The position numbers and the translations under genes were made by a program. Positions 34,108 through 42,946 of a stretch of 64,000 nucleotides of DNA are shown here, in pieces. The stretch is from UBA1723 sp045629285 (GTDB lineage Bacteria > Bacteroidota > Bacteroidia > Bacteroidales > Paludibacteraceae). Each line of letters starts with the position of its first letter. Positions within the stretch are counted from its first letter, which is position 1. Location: contig JAZQQY010000035.1 in NCBI GenBank assembly GCA_045629285.1, positions 189,178 through 253,177 of the forward strand, given 5' to 3'. The notes below the pieces were generated by a model. The model saw only the letters and a program-made list of their open reading frames with translations, was not told the DNA's origin and made no database searches.

Positions 34108-34128
34108 TCTTACATCTTACATTTTACT
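34108..34128. repeat. Heptamer array (TCTTACA x2, TTTTACT)
   Basis: Three consecutive 7-mers fill the gap between the pgpH-like stop and the tsaE start. The stop codon of the pgpH-like gene (34124-34126) is inside the array. Confidence 0.65.
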
Positions 34129-36196
34129 TCTTCAATTCAGGATAGCTGACTCTCGTATGATAGATTGTCTTCAACTTCTCTATCAATTTTGCCTTGATCT
34201 GCTCTATATTTCTGAATGTCAACGGTGCATCCTTGAACGCTCCGTCTGCAATCTGAGAATCGATTATCTTGGAAACGAGATTTGTGATACTCTCGTCAGT
34301 ATACTCCTTCAAACTTCTTGATGCAGCCTCTACAGCATCACACATCATAAGGATAGCCATCTCCCTTGAGAACGGACGTGGACCTGGATATGTGAACTTA
34401 TTGATGTCGACCGGAGTCTCAGGATGTTTATTGCAAGCCTTGATATAAAAATACTTTGCCTGACTTGCTCCGTGATGAGTACGGATGAAATCCTGGATTT
34501 TCTCAGGCAAACCGTTAGCCTTGGCCAAACGCAATCCGTTGGCAACGTGGTCGATGATGATACGTGCACTGCTCTCTTCGTCGTCTAAAGCATCATGAGG
34601 ATTGACGCCACTCTGGTTTTCAGTAAAGAAAACAGGATTATCCATCTTTCCTATATCGTGATACAATGCGCCTGTCCTGACCAACATCGGATTTGCACCG
34701 ACCTCTCTTGCGGCCGCATCGGCAAGATTAGCAACCTGCATCGAATGTTGGAAACTACCTGGAGCCACCTCAGAAAACTGTAGCAACAAAGGATTGTTAG
34801 TGTTTGCCAACTCCACCAATGTCACATCCGAAACATAGTTGAATGTCTTTTCTATTATATAGATGAGCGGATATGCAAAAAGCAACAGCAATGCATTCAA
34901 CACAAACGGCACAATCTCCTGAATCAAGTCGACCGCTTCAATTCTTTCCCACTTAGACGTATAAATAAGTGTTGAGCCGACATACAAACAAATGTAGGCG
35001 GCACAAATTATTATTGCCGTCTTCACCAGCTGTGATCGTTCGTACATATCTTTCAAAATACAGATTGTAAGCATACCGATCACCACTTGCATCAAAAGGA
35101 ATTCCACGCCTTCATGCACTATGAACGAACAGATCAACACCGTAGTGTTATGCATGAACAATGCCGTTCGTGTGTCGAAGAAGGTCGCTATCACAATAGG
35201 CAAAATAGCGTACGGGATCAAGTGAACCAAGTCGGGATAGTATCGCACGATGAATGATGTCAAACCACATAGCGAAAGAATCATCAGAAGCATGAACACG
35301 ACATTGCGTCGCTCCTGAATAAACTTTGTACGGAACAGAATCAAATAAAGGAAGAATGTCAATAGCGAAATAGACACGATGATAATCTGACCGATCTTCA
35401 CCAAATATCTGTTGGAAGAATCTCCTTCACCATTCTCAATAGCACGTTCAAGGCTGGTAAGTTTACTATATACCTTATCTGTGATCTTGTCTCCCTTACC
35501 TACGATTTTCTCTCCTTCCTTTACCGTACCGATGGTTGTAATCAAATTCTTCTTAATCAAATCCTGACGAGCCAACTCACTGATTTTCTCGTCATAAATG
35601 AGATTAACAGAAAGCATTCTGTCGATATCGTAATTACTCAAAATTTCCTTATCCAAAGAAGACGGTGCCTTTTTCAAGATATATTCGTAAGCCGATTTCG
35701 GAGTGTAGACTTGGTTCAAAGACATCTCCACGAAAGCATTTGCATCGTCGCCCTTGATACGGATAGTCTTGAAACTGTCTTTGAACCTATCGAAATCATC
35801 GACATCCATAATACCTTTCTGATAGATGTTGAAAAGCTGACTCTTGATATACTTGGTATAGGCATCCGAGACATCGCCGGCTTTAGTTTTCTGGTTCAAC
35901 TTCGAAATCGCCTTTTCTCTGCCTGTATCCGAAATAGTGAAATAAGGCTGGAACAATTTCTTTACGATACTGTCACTCTCCTCTTTTATCTCACTTTCAA
36001 GTTTATAAACGGTGAAAGGGAAAGGAGCCGTAAGAGCCTCTTTATTCCAGATTCCATCCTTTTCAAACTTATACTCAAATTTGGCCGCAGTCGGGAAAAT
36101 CGAAATGATAATCACTCCGACGACAATAAACAAAATCGCAACGATAAAGCGTTGGTTTCTCGTTAGACCATCTAATTTTTCTTTTATCGAACCCAT
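34124..36196 (-). CDS. pgpH: 7TM-HD family phosphohydrolase (PgpH-like)
   Basis: This membrane protein is about 690 residues, using the ATG at 36196; the frame can also start from TTG at 36205. An N-terminal transmembrane helix (FIVAILFIVVGVIIISIFP) precedes an extracytoplasmic 7TMR-HDED domain (about 50-270). Seven transmembrane helices (about 275-460) and a cytosolic HD domain follow, with HSMQVANLADAAAREVG (about 491) and the metal motif LYHDIGK (about 518). PgpH relatives hydrolyse cyclic di-AMP to pApA and respond to osmotic and cell-wall state. The domain order matches fully, and activity on c-di-AMP is inferred from the family. Confidence 0.9.
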   Translation of the reverse strand: MGSIKEKLDGLTRNQRFIVAILFIVVGVIIISIFPTAAKFEYKFEKDGIWNKEALTAPFPFTVYKLESEIKEESDSIVKKLFQPYFTISDTGREKAISKLNQKTKAGDVSDAYTKYIKSQLFNIYQKGIMDVDDFDRFKDSFKTIRIKGDDANAFVEMSLNQVYTPKSAYEYILKKAPSSLDKEILSNYDIDRMLSVNLIYDEKISELARQDLIKKNLITTIGTVKEGEKIVGKGDKITDKVYSKLTSLERAIENGEGDSSNRYLVKIGQIIIVSISLLTFFLYLILFRTKFIQERRNVVFMLLMILSLCGLTSFIVRYYPDLVHLIPYAILPIVIATFFDTRTALFMHNTTVLICSFIVHEGVEFLLMQVVIGMLTICILKDMYERSQLVKTAIIICAAYICLYVGSTLIYTSKWERIEAVDLIQEIVPFVLNALLLLFAYPLIYIIEKTFNYVSDVTLVELANTNNPLLLQFSEVAPGSFQHSMQVANLADAAAREVGANPMLVRTGALYHDIGKMDNPVFFTENQSGVNPHDALDDEESSARIIIDHVANGLRLAKANGLPEKIQDFIRTHHGASQAKYFYIKACNKHPETPVDINKFTYPGPRPFSREMAILMMCDAVEAASRSLKEYTDESITNLVSKIIDSQIADGAFKDAPLTFRNIEQIKAKLIEKLKTIYHTRVSYPELKK

Positions 36197-36234
36197 AATC
36201 AACAATTTTTATGAGACATATCGATACCTATTTC

Positions 36235-37182
36235 TTACTTGCGAATGAATAAAGAGATTGTAGTCGACGTCGACTCGCCATTCTTAAGTGTGACTGCCGC
36301 ATCATGACACTCCAACTCATACATCGCAGTATTTTTGTCCAAAGTATGATAGCAATAGACCTCACCTACAGAGTGTTCCTCTGTCGGAGTGAAGCCGACC
36401 GCGCTTCCATCCACAATTTTAGAAATAGGGAACGTCATGACCAAAGTATCACCCAATCGTTCGTTGACACTAGCAATGACACCTGAATTCATATCCATGT
36501 GGAATTTACCGGAATGAACCTGACCATCACCACCCCATCCTATCTCCGGAGCGACTGAATCCTTTGCCATCTCCTCTGGACAAAATGTGTAATAGTCATC
36601 GACATATTTACCCATAGCCTTCTTCTCAAACGGATGAGTTGGGCCATCGATCATTTTCAACTTACCGTATATTCTAATTTCATTCTCACCAGCCACTCTG
36701 ACGATGTTCCACAAATCGACGGTAGTTTCGCCCTCACCATGATAAGTGGCCTCGACAGTACAATCCAAGCCTTTGAAGTTGAATTCGAATGTCTTCTTCA
36801 AACTTAGTTTGCTGACTTCCGAAACACAACCTTGAATAACAAGTCTGGACTCTGATTGTTCTACGACCTCAAATTTGCCGAACGACACGTAAGGGTCTGG
36901 CGGCCAGTTGATTGGCGAGTTACGTCGCTCCATATTGATAGTTTGACGCTTCCACCATTGAGTCTGTGGGCCGATCCACACCTCCTGACCATAATATTGC
37001 ACGAAATCAGTGAATGCATCCGGAATGACGTCCGATTCCACAGACTCCTGAAGAAGGAAGTTATCCGACTTGATCATGTTTTCTCCACCCTCACGTCCGA
37101 AGAATACAAGTCGACCGCCGACATTAAGATTAATCAATGCCTCGAATCCATCAGATTTCAATTTTACGATACGTTCACTCAT
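36235..37182 (-). CDS. DUF4380-like / aldose-epimerase-like hypothetical protein
   Basis: This 315-residue protein has no signal peptide and is rich in beta strands. Features include NLNVGGRLVFFGREGGENMI near the start, WIGPQTQWWKRQTINMERR (about 73-91) and NWPPDPYVSFGKFEV. Such patterns fit the galactose-mutarotase-like beta-sandwich seen in DUF4380 proteins, which may bind sugars. No catalytic residues can be assigned. The gene is alone between the pgpH-like gene and purT, with a -7 box upstream. The name is tentative. Confidence 0.6.
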   Translation of the reverse strand: MSERIVKLKSDGFEALINLNVGGRLVFFGREGGENMIKSDNFLLQESVESDVIPDAFTDFVQYYGQEVWIGPQTQWWKRQTINMERRNSPINWPPDPYVSFGKFEVVEQSESRLVIQGCVSEVSKLSLKKTFEFNFKGLDCTVEATYHGEGETTVDLWNIVRVAGENEIRIYGKLKMIDGPTHPFEKKAMGKYVDDYYTFCPEEMAKDSVAPEIGWGGDGQVHSGKFHMDMNSGVIASVNERLGDTLVMTFPISKIVDGSAVGFTPTEEHSVGEVYCYHTLDKNTAMYELECHDAAVTLKNGESTSTTISLFIRK

Positions 37183-37211
37183 TTTCAGTACAAATTAGGA
37201 TATACAATCTG

Positions 37212-37219
37212 CAAAAATA
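37212..37219 (-). promoter_or_regulatory. -7 box of the DUF4380-like gene
   Basis: Minus-strand TATTTTTG lies 30 nt before the start codon. The -33 element is weak. Confidence 0.45.
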
Positions 37220-37429
37220 CTAAAAATCTTATAAATTAAGGATTTTTAACGATGAAATACTAATTATGTTGGGTTCCGGGCATTGTGCGTTTACAATCAC
37301 TTTATTTTCGCTGCGTCAAATTTCAAAATTTCAATTTACAGATGGGCTTTTCATAACAATTTGAAAGTAAATCTATCAACAATGTATATTTAAATTTGAG
37401 TTTCACTTCTGTAGATGCTATGAATTTTG

Positions 37430-37437
37430 TAATTTTG
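37430..37437 (+). promoter_or_regulatory. -7 box of purT
   Basis: TAATTTTG lies 26 nt before the ATG at 37464. No strong -33 TTTG is seen at the right distance. Confidence 0.5.
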
Positions 37438-37463
37438 CATGAAAACAAATTCATTAACTGCTT

Positions 37464-38645
37464 ATGACAACAATTGGAACATCAAAGTCTGGAGTTCGCA
37501 AAAAAGCGCTTATCTGCGGAGCCGGAGAATTAGGCAAGGAGGTTGTAATCGAGCTTCAACGCTTGGGCGTTGAGGTGGTCGCTGTCGACAGATACGACAA
37601 TGCACCAGCCATGCAGGTGGCTCACCGCTCTTATACTATTTCAATGCTCGACGGCGCTAAACTTCGTGAGGTCATTGAAAAGGAGAAGCCAGACTATATC
37701 ATCCCTGAGGTGGAGAGTATCGCCACTACTACCCTTCTTGAGCTTGAGAAGGAGGGCTTCAATGTAGTGCCGACAGCACGTGCGACTTACCTCACAATGA
37801 ACAGAGAGGGTATCCGCCGTTTGGCAGCTGAAGAGCTTGGTGTTCCAACTTCAAAATACAGATTTGCCGAGACAAAGGAGGAGTTCCACAAGGCTGTTGC
37901 CGAAATCGGAATCCCTTGTGTCGTTAAGCCAATCATGAGTAGTTCAGGTCACGGACAGAGCGTAATCAAGTGTGAGAGCGACGTCGAGAAGGCTTGGACA
38001 ATCTCTCAGGAGGGTGGTCGTGCCGGAGCCGGCAAGGTTATCGTTGAGGGATTCGTCGATTTCGACTACGAGATCACATTGCTTACAGTCAGACACATCG
38101 GCGGAACAAGTTTCTTGAAGCCGATCGGTCACCGTCAGGAGGAGGGCGACTACCAGGAGAGCTGGCAGCCTCAGGCTATGACAGGTGCTGCGTTGTCGAA
38201 GGCAAAGGATATCGCAGAAAAGGTCACTGCTGCACTAGGCGGTTACGGTATCTTCGGAGTCGAGTTGTTCGTTAAGGGCGACGAGGTTATCTTCAGCGAG
38301 GTTTCACCACGTCCACACGACACAGGTATGGTGACAATGATCTCTCAGGATTTATCTGAGTTTGCACTGCACGTAAGAGCTATCCTTGGTTTGCCTATTC
38401 CTAACATCGCATTTCACGGACCATCGGCATCAAAGGCAGTCGTAGTAAGAGGCGACAGCAACCACGTGACTTTCTCAGGAATAGAAAACGTACTTTCATT
38501 GCCTGACACTCAGATCCGTATCTTCGGTAAACCAGAGGTTCACGGAAAGCGTCGTATGGCGGTAATCTTGGCTCGTGGCGAGAATATCGAGGAGGCAAAG
38601 GAGAAGACATTCACTGCCTACAACAACTTGACTGTCGAACTATAA
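37464..38645 (+). CDS. purT: Formate-dependent phosphoribosylglycinamide formyltransferase
   Basis: This 393-residue ATP-grasp enzyme formylates GAR with formate and ATP, a folate-independent alternative to PurN in purine synthesis. The N-terminal nucleotide-like domain has ICGAGELGKEVVIELQRLG (about residues 18-36). The ATP-grasp part has VVKPIMSSSGHGQSVI (about 153-168) and the acidic metal site VFSEVSPRPHDTGMVT (here IFSEV; about 280-296). Length is typical. It is followed 40 nt later by lysA in the same direction. Confidence 0.95.
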   Translation: MTTIGTSKSGVRKKALICGAGELGKEVVIELQRLGVEVVAVDRYDNAPAMQVAHRSYTISMLDGAKLREVIEKEKPDYIIPEVESIATTTLLELEKEGFNVVPTARATYLTMNREGIRRLAAEELGVPTSKYRFAETKEEFHKAVAEIGIPCVVKPIMSSSGHGQSVIKCESDVEKAWTISQEGGRAGAGKVIVEGFVDFDYEITLLTVRHIGGTSFLKPIGHRQEEGDYQESWQPQAMTGAALSKAKDIAEKVTAALGGYGIFGVELFVKGDEVIFSEVSPRPHDTGMVTMISQDLSEFALHVRAILGLPIPNIAFHGPSASKAVVVRGDSNHVTFSGIENVLSLPDTQIRIFGKPEVHGKRRMAVILARGENIEEAKEKTFTAYNNLTVEL

Positions 38646-38685
38646 CTTGTAAAAAATAATCACATTAAATAATAGCAAAAAAGAA

Positions 38686-39837
38686 ATGGCAAATTTTCCA
38701 ATTGAAAAGCTTAGAAAAATAGAGACTCCGTTCTACTATTACGATGTAGAGCTTTTGAAGGCCACATTGAACGAATTGAAATCAGAAGCTGACAAATACG
38801 GTTTTCTTCCTCACTATGCTGTAAAGGCAAACGCTAACGAGAAGGTGTTGGCAATCATCGCTGCTACAGGTATCGGTGCAGACTGTGTGAGTGGAAATGA
38901 GGTGTTGGCTTGTGTCAAGGCTGGTTTCCCAGCAGACAAGATCGTGTTTGCAGGTGTTGGCAAGACAGACAAGGAGATCAACGCTGCTCTTGACGCAAAC
39001 ATCTTCTGCTTCAACGCAGAGAGTATTCCTGAGCTAGAGGTGATCAACGAGTTGGCAGCAAAGAAGAATAAGGTTGCACACGTTGAGCTACGTGTTAATC
39101 CAAACGTGGACGCTCACACTCACAGCTATATCACAACTGGTTTGAACGAGAACAAGTTCGGATTCAGCATGGACGACCTTGAGAAGGTTGTCGACATGAT
39201 CGCTAAGATGAAGAACGTTGAACTTATCGGTCTACACTTCCACATCGGCAGCCAGATTACTGACCTTGGTTGCTTCGAGCCACTAAGCGAGAGAATCAAC
39301 GCATTGCAGGATCAGCTAGAGGCTAAGGGTGTTAAGTTGCAGAATATCAACGTCGGTGGTGGTCTAGGTATCGACTATGAGAATCCTGACGGCAATCCAA
39401 TTCCTGACTTCAAGAAGTACTTCGAGATCTATAACAAGTGCTTGAAACTTCGTCCAGGTCAGAAGCTTCACTGCGAGCCAGGTCGTAGCGTGGTTGCTCA
39501 GTGCGGTAGCCTAATCACAAAGGTCACATACGTTAAGAAGGGTAAAGAGAAGCAGTTTGCTATCGTCGACGCTGGTATGACAGACTTGATCCGTCCGGCT
39601 CTATATCAGGCTTACCACAAGATCGAGAACATCACATCATCTAAGCCAGCTGAGAAGTACGACGTAGTTGGTCCGATTTGTGAGTCGAGCGACGTCTTCC
39701 AGAAGGATTGCTCAATCGCTGCTGCAGAGAGAGGTGATTTGTTGGCTCTTCGTTCAGCAGGTGCTTACGGCGAGATCATGGCTAGCCGCTATAATCTTCG
39801 TGAGTTGCCAAAGGGTTACTTGTCGACAGAAATCTAA
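38686..39837 (+). CDS. lysA: Diaminopimelate decarboxylase
   Basis: This 383-residue PLP enzyme decarboxylates meso-diaminopimelate to L-lysine. The PLP lysine lies in YAVKANANEKVL (about Lys47). HFHIGSQI and NVGGGLGIDYE follow in the alanine-racemase-type barrel. The C-terminal beta domain has EPGRSVVAQCG and the substrate-binding Cys in GPICESSDVF (about 329). It is the second gene after purT, though the two have no metabolic link. The gene ends with a terminator that also serves the convergent ABC exporter. Confidence 0.95.
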   Translation: MANFPIEKLRKIETPFYYYDVELLKATLNELKSEADKYGFLPHYAVKANANEKVLAIIAATGIGADCVSGNEVLACVKAGFPADKIVFAGVGKTDKEINAALDANIFCFNAESIPELEVINELAAKKNKVAHVELRVNPNVDAHTHSYITTGLNENKFGFSMDDLEKVVDMIAKMKNVELIGLHFHIGSQITDLGCFEPLSERINALQDQLEAKGVKLQNINVGGGLGIDYENPDGNPIPDFKKYFEIYNKCLKLRPGQKLHCEPGRSVVAQCGSLITKVTYVKKGKEKQFAIVDAGMTDLIRPALYQAYHKIENITSSKPAEKYDVVGPICESSDVFQKDCSIAAAERGDLLALRSAGAYGEIMASRYNLRELPKGYLSTEI

Positions 39838-39842
39838 GACAA

Positions 39843-39858
39843 TGCATAATGCATAATT
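39843..39858. repeat. Short heptamer array (TGCATAA x2)
   Basis: TGCATAA TGCATAA TT directly follows lysA and abuts the terminator. It is the inverse of the TTATGCA word at 30326-30332. Confidence 0.6.
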
Positions 39859-39893
39859 AAAGCGTGATTCGGAAAACCGGATCACGCTTTTTT
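39859..39893. terminator. Bidirectional terminator between lysA and the ABC exporter
   Basis: AAAGCGTGATTCGG (39859-39872), loop AAAA, CCGGATCACGCTTT (39877-39890), then TTT. It also works on the minus strand because of the upstream A residues. Confidence 0.85.
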
Positions 39894-39910
39894 ATGTTTG
39901 AGCCAATCTA

Positions 39911-41698
39911 TCAGACTCCCATCTGAGTCTTGGCAATCTTCTCGATATTCAAGCTTCGTGCCGACGCATCAAAGATCTTGCGGTAGACACCATCCATTGC
40001 GTAGCACTCTTCATGAGTACCATGCTCCATCACCCTACCCTTTTCCAACGAGTAGATCATCTCGGAGTCGATAATCTGCGACAAGCTGTGTGAGATGATG
40101 ATCACAGTACGATTCTCCTTTATCGCGTCGATACTGTTCTTGATCTGCTCAGTAGCGATAGCGTCAAGGCTGGCAGTCGGCTCATCCAAGAAAATGATCG
40201 GTGGATTCTTGATGAACATTCTGGCGATAGCGACACGCTGCTGCTGTCCACCCGAAAGTTCAGTCGCCTTAGTCTTGAAGCCATCAGGAAGCGCGATCAC
40301 CTGGTCGTAAAGGAAGGCCTTCTTAGCAGCTTCCATCACCTCCTCATCAGTCGCGTCGACATTACCATAACGGATATTCTCCTCGATAGTTCCGTCGAAA
40401 ATATGATTCTTCTGAAGCACGAGTCCGATATTGTCGCGAAGATACTGTGTATCCCAATCCTTCAGATTGACTCCATCAAGCAAAACCTCTCCGCAATCAG
40501 GCTCATAGAATTTATCCAATAGATTGATAATCGTACTCTTACCTGCGCCGGAAAGTCCTACCAAAGCAGAGATCTTGCCACTATCGATCTTCATATTTAT
40601 ATTATGAAGTGCTTTTGTTCCATTAGGATAAGTGAAGTCGACATTACGCAACTCAAGCTCTCCCTTGATCTTTTCCGGGCGGTACTTGCCACTCTGCTCA
40701 GTCTCCTCATCTGAAGCATCAAGAATTTCAAAGAAACCATTCGCATAGATCAACGCATCATTGAAATCATCGTAGATTCTATGAAGCTGACGAGTAGGCG
40801 CAGTCACATTATTGAAAAGCATGATGTGGTACATGATCGCACCGATAGTCATCTTGCCACTCAAAACCAAGAATGCAGTCAGAATAATAATGATGACGAC
40901 GCCGATCTGCTCCACAAAGGTTTTCAAACCTTCGAAAGCAAAACTTGTCTGACGCGTCTTCAGCTGGTTTTCAGTGATATTCTTCTGAAGATCAAGCTGT
41001 TTCTTACCTTCAATCTGCTCACGATTGAACGACTTGATGACGGTGATACTCTCAAGGATAGTCATGATACCGTGACTCTTAGCCTCACGGAAATCCTTAT
41101 GCTGCGTACGCCAACCCTTCAGTTTACTCGCCTGCAAATAAGTGATATAAAAATAGATTGGCACAATAATAAGAGCGACGGTGCCGACATAGACATTCTG
41201 CTTGAACATCAACACCAAGGCAAGCACCGCACTGAAAAGCAACGGAAGAATATCAATGAAGAAATTCTGGACAATACGAGTCAGGCTCTCCACTCCACGG
41301 TCGATACGGGTCTGCAACTTACCAGGCTCATTACCGCCTTTAGTAAAGAAAGCAAGACGATAAGTCAGCACCTTCTCGATCACACTTTGAGCCAAATCCT
41401 GAGTGATGCAGATACGCAGTTTCTGACCGAAAAATTTCTGACCATACTGCACAAGGATGATCATCAATTCCTTACCAAGCAAGACAGATGAAATCAAAAT
41501 CAAGATGTTGACACCCTCAGCCAGACCTTTACCCTTTACCACAAGGTCGTTGATGGAGTCGACAGTATAGTTTAGTACAATCGCGTTGACCTGAGCCATG
41601 AGAGAGCCGATCAACGTAAGAAGCAAAGTGGCAAAAACCAACCATTTATAAGGTTTAACGTAAACCGAAATTCTTTTGAATACTTCTAACACAGACAT
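39911..41698 (-). CDS. ABC transporter, fused permease and ATP-binding protein
   Basis: This 595-residue half-transporter of the MsbA/multidrug exporter type has six transmembrane helices in residues ~15-310. The nucleotide-binding domain (~345-580) has Walker A GLSGAGKSTIINLL (about 376), Q-loop VLQKNHIFDGT, signature LSGGQQQRVAIARM and Walker B IIFLDEPTASLDA. It should function as a homodimer or with a partner in the inner membrane, exporting lipids or hydrophobic compounds; the substrate cannot be told. It is monocistronic and convergent with lysA, with its own promoter. Confidence 0.92.
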   Translation of the reverse strand: MSVLEVFKRISVYVKPYKWLVFATLLLTLIGSLMAQVNAIVLNYTVDSINDLVVKGKGLAEGVNILILISSVLLGKELMIILVQYGQKFFGQKLRICITQDLAQSVIEKVLTYRLAFFTKGGNEPGKLQTRIDRGVESLTRIVQNFFIDILPLLFSAVLALVLMFKQNVYVGTVALIIVPIYFYITYLQASKLKGWRTQHKDFREAKSHGIMTILESITVIKSFNREQIEGKKQLDLQKNITENQLKTRQTSFAFEGLKTFVEQIGVVIIIILTAFLVLSGKMTIGAIMYHIMLFNNVTAPTRQLHRIYDDFNDALIYANGFFEILDASDEETEQSGKYRPEKIKGELELRNVDFTYPNGTKALHNINMKIDSGKISALVGLSGAGKSTIINLLDKFYEPDCGEVLLDGVNLKDWDTQYLRDNIGLVLQKNHIFDGTIEENIRYGNVDATDEEVMEAAKKAFLYDQVIALPDGFKTKATELSGGQQQRVAIARMFIKNPPIIFLDEPTASLDAIATEQIKNSIDAIKENRTVIIISHSLSQIIDSEMIYSLEKGRVMEHGTHEECYAMDGVYRKIFDASARSLNIEKIAKTQMGV

Positions 41699-41722
41699 GT
41701 TTATAGTGCTTAAATGTTGTCA

Positions 41723-41754
41723 CAAAAATACTAATAAATTCAACAAGTCAGCAA
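41723..41754 (-). promoter_or_regulatory. Promoter of the ABC exporter
   Basis: Minus strand: TTG (41752-41754), 21-nt spacer, TATTTTTG (41723-41730), about 25 nt before the start codon. Confidence 0.6.
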
Positions 41755-41841
41755 TCTTCTTGCAACTTCTGCACAACGATAGGAAAAGAATACCAAAACA
41801 ATTAGGAAACCAGTATTATTAAAGAATTACTCCGTTTGATG

Positions 41842-41871
41842 TTTGTTATTTTCATATAATGATTAACTTTG
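41842..41871 (+). promoter_or_regulatory. Plus-strand promoter at the start of the polysaccharide side
   Basis: TTTG (41842-41845), 18-nt spacer, TAACTTTG (41864-41871). The next gene starts 240 nt downstream, so the leader is long. Confidence 0.65.
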
Positions 41872-41889
41872 CACCTAGATTAGAGTTAA

Positions 41890-41935
41890 AATTGCCATTT
41901 TTGTAATCATAAAAGCATTCTGGCAATTATTTTTT
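41890..41935 (+). terminator. Possible leader terminator or attenuator
   Basis: AATTGCCA (41890-41897) pairs with TGGCAATT (41921-41928), then ATTTTTTAA. It lies just after a promoter, so it would end a ~55-nt RNA or attenuate the downstream gene. The stem is only 8 bp with a 23-nt loop. Confidence 0.4.
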
Positions 41936-42110
41936 AAGGGAGAAAACATGTATCCCTGATGGTTTTGTTATTGCATTTAGCCAAAAGGATTATTATCAGA
42001 TAATATTGATTATTGCGACAATAGACTTAAAATAATCCTTATACAATGCAACGGATTTTGTTTTCAAAATCACAAATTTCATTAAATATCGTCACAGTAG
42101 CCGAAATATT

Positions 42111-42566
42111 ATGGGAAAAGATGAAATACAGCAGCAAATGAATGACATGCGGCGTTTTGATGAACCAATGCCGCAGGTTGGGATTTTCTGGTATGATATG
42201 GAAGAGAGAGCTTTTTTTGGGGTTTGTAAAGAAGAATTGACTCCAAAGCAGGTGGAAGAAGCCGCTGAAAAAGGTCTTCCATTCATCAATTACCCTCATT
42301 TGCACCGTCAGATATGGGCAAAAGAGTTTTTTCGTGCGCAAGCAAAGCATGAACCGACAAAATTCAAAGGTGACTACACTCAAATTCCTCGAGGAAGAGT
42401 AGCTTGGAACATTGATAAATTCATCGTTTTTGTTGGTCAGTGGGCAAAACCAATAGAATCAGAGTTATACTCTATGATTGAGAAGGAATTTGCACTTCCA
42501 TATTTTGAGTTTGTTTATGATGAGCATTGGGATCTTGGCCATGGATGGTCTGGCGATTTTAAGTAA
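42111..42566 (+). CDS. Hypothetical protein
   Basis: This 151-residue soluble protein has no signal peptide. It is rich in aromatic and acidic residues (MPQVGIFWYDMEERAFFGVCKEEL, PYFEFVYDEHWDLGHGWSGDF) and contains the basic stretch NYPHLHRQIWAKEFFRAQ. No family is recognised. It sits between a structured leader and the polysaccharide locus but need not belong to it. The alternation of short strands and helices suggests a small alpha/beta domain. Confidence 0.7.
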   Translation: MGKDEIQQQMNDMRRFDEPMPQVGIFWYDMEERAFFGVCKEELTPKQVEEAAEKGLPFINYPHLHRQIWAKEFFRAQAKHEPTKFKGDYTQIPRGRVAWNIDKFIVFVGQWAKPIESELYSMIEKEFALPYFEFVYDEHWDLGHGWSGDFK

Positions 42567-42946
42567 CGATCTCTATGTCTTTCATGATTTCAATGTGAAT
42601 AAATACCCCGTTAGGAATGATATCGGCAGGGACGAGGCAAAAGCAAACAGCTAAGTACAGACATCGCGTCTGCGCGTCTCTCGTTAATTAAATATATATT
42701 TTACTTACTAGTGCCACTAAAAAGATAAAGGCTAAAACGACGGTGGTTCACTCCAAGCATTCTTGAAACTTGAATCTTGAATCTTGAAACCACATACGGT
42801 CCTTGGAGGTGCAGAAATCTGCGGATTTCTGCAGATGGGCTTGAGGCCGGTGGCTAGGCAAAAAATAACGTCATGCGCACAGGTGGAGCTGAGGCTTATG
42901 GTTCGATACCATCGCACGAGGCTAAATTAGAATAAAGAACTTTATT
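42567..42946. other. 380-bp intergenic region with heptamer repeat and several strong hairpins
   Basis: No protein gene is seen. Within 42740-42925 are CTCCAAG/CTTGGAG (42751-42757 with 42802-42808), a perfect 9-bp GCAGAAATC hairpin (42811-42832), GGC/GCC around TTGAG (42839-42849) and ATGGT/ACCAT (42898-42912). The high G+C of this stretch against AT-rich neighbours suggests a structured RNA, perhaps upstream control of rfbA. Confidence 0.4.
42762..42790. repeat. Heptamer array (CTTGAAA/CTTGAAT x4)
   Basis: CTTGAAA, CTTGAAT, CTTGAAT, CTTGAAA in exact 7-nt register. This is the inverse of the TTTCAAG word at 31011 and 63195. It lies in the loop of the CTCCAAG/CTTGGAG stem. Confidence 0.85.

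Larger units (their letters stand above)
41699..42110. other. 412-bp intergenic region with divergent promoters and structured leader
   Basis: It holds the minus-strand exporter promoter, then a plus-strand promoter (41842-41871) and two inverted-repeat stems. The first stem is followed by a T run (41890-41935). A tiny frame MYP-stop (41949-41960) follows an AAGGGAG stretch. No longer gene is seen. Confidence 0.6.

Noticed and set aside
40781..41491. 236-aa open frame opposite the ABC exporter
   Set aside because: It is antisense to a well-conserved gene, contains no recognisable domain, and follows its codon pattern in mirror image.
42895..42925. tRNA-like T-arm (ATGGT TCGAT ACCAT)
   Set aside because: No matching acceptor, D-arm or anticodon arm could be laid out around it, so it is not called a tRNA or tmRNA; kept only as part of the possible structured region.
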